Origin: Muribaculaceae bacterium
Lineage (GTDB): Bacteria > Bacteroidota > Bacteroidia > Bacteroidales > Muribaculaceae
Reading direction: 5' to 3'
Assembly (NCBI GenBank): GCA_910573745.1
Contig: CAJSYI010000032.1
Coordinates: 1 to 34,366, forward strand
Length of the DNA: 34,366 nt
Shown: in pieces, positions 33,640 through 34,366 of the stretch
How the letters are laid out: each line of letters starts with the position of its first letter
Position numbering within the stretch: the stretch's first letter is position 1
Made by a program: the position numbers and the translations under genes
Notes under the pieces: model-generated
Database searches by the model: none
Seen by the model: the letters and a program-made list of their open reading frames with translations, nothing else
What the model was told of the DNA's origin: nothing

Positions 33640-34355
33640 TTTCCTCGGTCTTTTATGTTAAGTTTTGGTCTCACAATTGTCAATACACTGACAGTAGGAG
33701 AGATGAGCGAAAGGATTTCATCCGCGGGCTTGTAGGCTTGCGGCGATTCGTCGAGGGTGCCTGCACATACCGACGTTGAGAATATTCCATCCATCGAGCG
33801 TTTGAATTCATCGATGTCGATTTGTTTCTTGGCCTGGGTTCTCGACAAAGCCCTTCCGGCTCCATGCGGGGCCGTGTTGAGCCATTGTTCGTTGCCTTTG
33901 CCGATGCAGATGGCTGTTCCGTCGCGCATATTCAACGGAATGCCGACTTTGAGTCCCTCAGAGGCGTTGATGGAGCCTTTGCGGAGTATTGGACGTTTGT
34001 CGATGACATCGACATAATTGTGTGGGGTTACGATTGATTCGTCGCATTTTGCCTTACAGAGCCTTTTCAGTATGGCGAAGATGCGGTCGCGGATTGTCTC
34101 ATGGTTGTAGCAGGCATATGCCTGGGCTATGACCATGTCTGACAGATAGCCGTTGAGCGCATCACCACAGAGGAAACCGGGCATGTCCCTGTGTTTCGGT
34201 GCGTTTGCGATGCTGTGCCAATGGCTTGCGACCTTTACTCCGAACGCGAGTTCGGGATAAGAAATGCTATAAAAAAGTTGAATAGGCAGCTTGAAAAAGT
34301 TGCCTATTCTTTTGGTAATTTCACTGATATTTAGTAATTTAGAGGTGTCAAACAA
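33636..34355 (-). CDS. rtcB: RtcB-family RNA ligase, N-terminally truncated or chimeric
   Basis: The C-terminal half of RtcB is clear: FGVKVASHWH, HRDMPGFLCGDALNGYL, PHNYVD (His112, matching a metal ligand), RKGSINASEGLKVGIPLN, and NTAPHGAGRALSRTQAKK with the guanylylated His164. RtcB joins RNA 3'-phosphate to 5'-OH ends with GTP and Mn. The N-terminal half, with DxGCG, GNHF and LHSGSR metal ligands, is absent: RtcB likeness begins near 34250. The about 35 residues before it are unrelated, start at a TTG and cross a strong hairpin. The frame stays open to the window edge. A deletion or rearrangement is likely, and ligase activity is not expected. The stop is coupled to prfH. Confidence 0.8.
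   Translation of the reverse strand: MFDTSKLLNISEITKRIGNFFKLPIQLFYSISYPELAFGVKVASHWHSIANAPKHRDMPGFLCGDALNGYLSDMVIAQAYACYNHETIRDRIFAILKRLCKAKCDESIVTPHNYVDVIDKRPILRKGSINASEGLKVGIPLNMRDGTAICIGKGNEQWLNTAPHGAGRALSRTQAKKQIDIDEFKRSMDGIFSTSVCAGTLDESPQAYKPADEILSLISPTVSVLTIVRPKLNIKDRGK
34280..34309. terminator. Strong hairpin within the putative rtcB N-terminus
   Basis: 13-base arms (34280-34292 and 34297-34309) pair with one G-U around a GAAA loop. On the minus strand TTTTTT follows a few bases later, and on the plus strand TTTT follows at once, so it can terminate in either direction. A terminator here is incompatible with a full-length leftward rtcB read through it. Confidence 0.65.
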
Positions 34356-34366
34356 TAAATACTGTA

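Overview
The window looks like chromosome of a gut Bacteroidales, possibly Muribaculaceae or a close relative (inference). The reasons are many promoter -7 boxes of the Bacteroidetes type TAnnTTTG, a BspA-like leucine-rich-repeat protein, secreted multidomain proteins with degenerate type-IX-type C-termini, and a Bacteroidales integrative conjugative element (ICE) gene set. No rRNA, tRNA or CRISPR array was recognised.

Layout. (1) 1-1417: the 3' end of an IS30-family transposase abuts a BspA-like gene that has lost its signal-peptide region. (2) 1418-5522: a cassette with a TetR gene, a divergent two-gene operon (an alpha-oxoamine-synthase-type PLP enzyme broken by one frameshift, overlapping a FemAB/GNAT-fold acyltransferase) and a second, convergent TetR gene. 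A strong operator-like palindrome precedes the second TetR. (3) 5523-5830: no gene, but a promoter and a long nested hairpin. (4) 5831-18167: the integrase-proximal end of an ICE. It carries a ~2,056-residue methylase/MutS-I/SNF2 polyvalent protein, a DUF1896 protein, a shrunken type IA topoisomerase-like protein with decayed active-site motifs, a DUF4099/DUF3945 protein, two small helix-turn-helix proteins and a tyrosine recombinase. The ICE continues past the left edge, so region 2 is probably its cargo. Its right end lies between the integrase and about 18388, where there are repeats like integrase arm sites and a match to the CTnDOT core GTAnnTTTGC.

(5) 18388-31156: probable host chromosome. 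It holds a small DUF2795-like protein, a PduO-type cobalamin adenosyltransferase, a membrane-anchored TPR/LuxR-type regulator followed by two secreted proteins (one with a thioredoxin CxxC, one of 1,545 residues), a RimJ/RimL-type acetyltransferase coupled to a doubly frameshifted small membrane protein, a radical SAM protein, and an HxlR regulator with a DJ-1/PfpI protein. (6) 31303-34366: a leftward operon of a 5'-truncated RtcB RNA ligase, the peptide release factor homologue PrfH, and an AAA+ ATPase with a winged-helix-like N-terminus.

How the genes work together. The ICE genes point to integration and excision (integrase, small HTH proteins) and to DNA processing during transfer (topoisomerase-like protein, helicase). 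The leader before DUF1896 and the helicase has a promoter, a six-codon ORF, an intrinsic terminator and a possible antiterminator, so the helicase operon may be controlled by attenuation. The AOS/acyltransferase pair could make an N-acylated or lipid-like small molecule under two TetR repressors. RtcB/PrfH is a known pairing for repair of damaged RNA and rescue of damaged ribosomes. Three single-base frameshifts all lie in short homopolymers, so sequencing error must be excluded before calling those genes dead.
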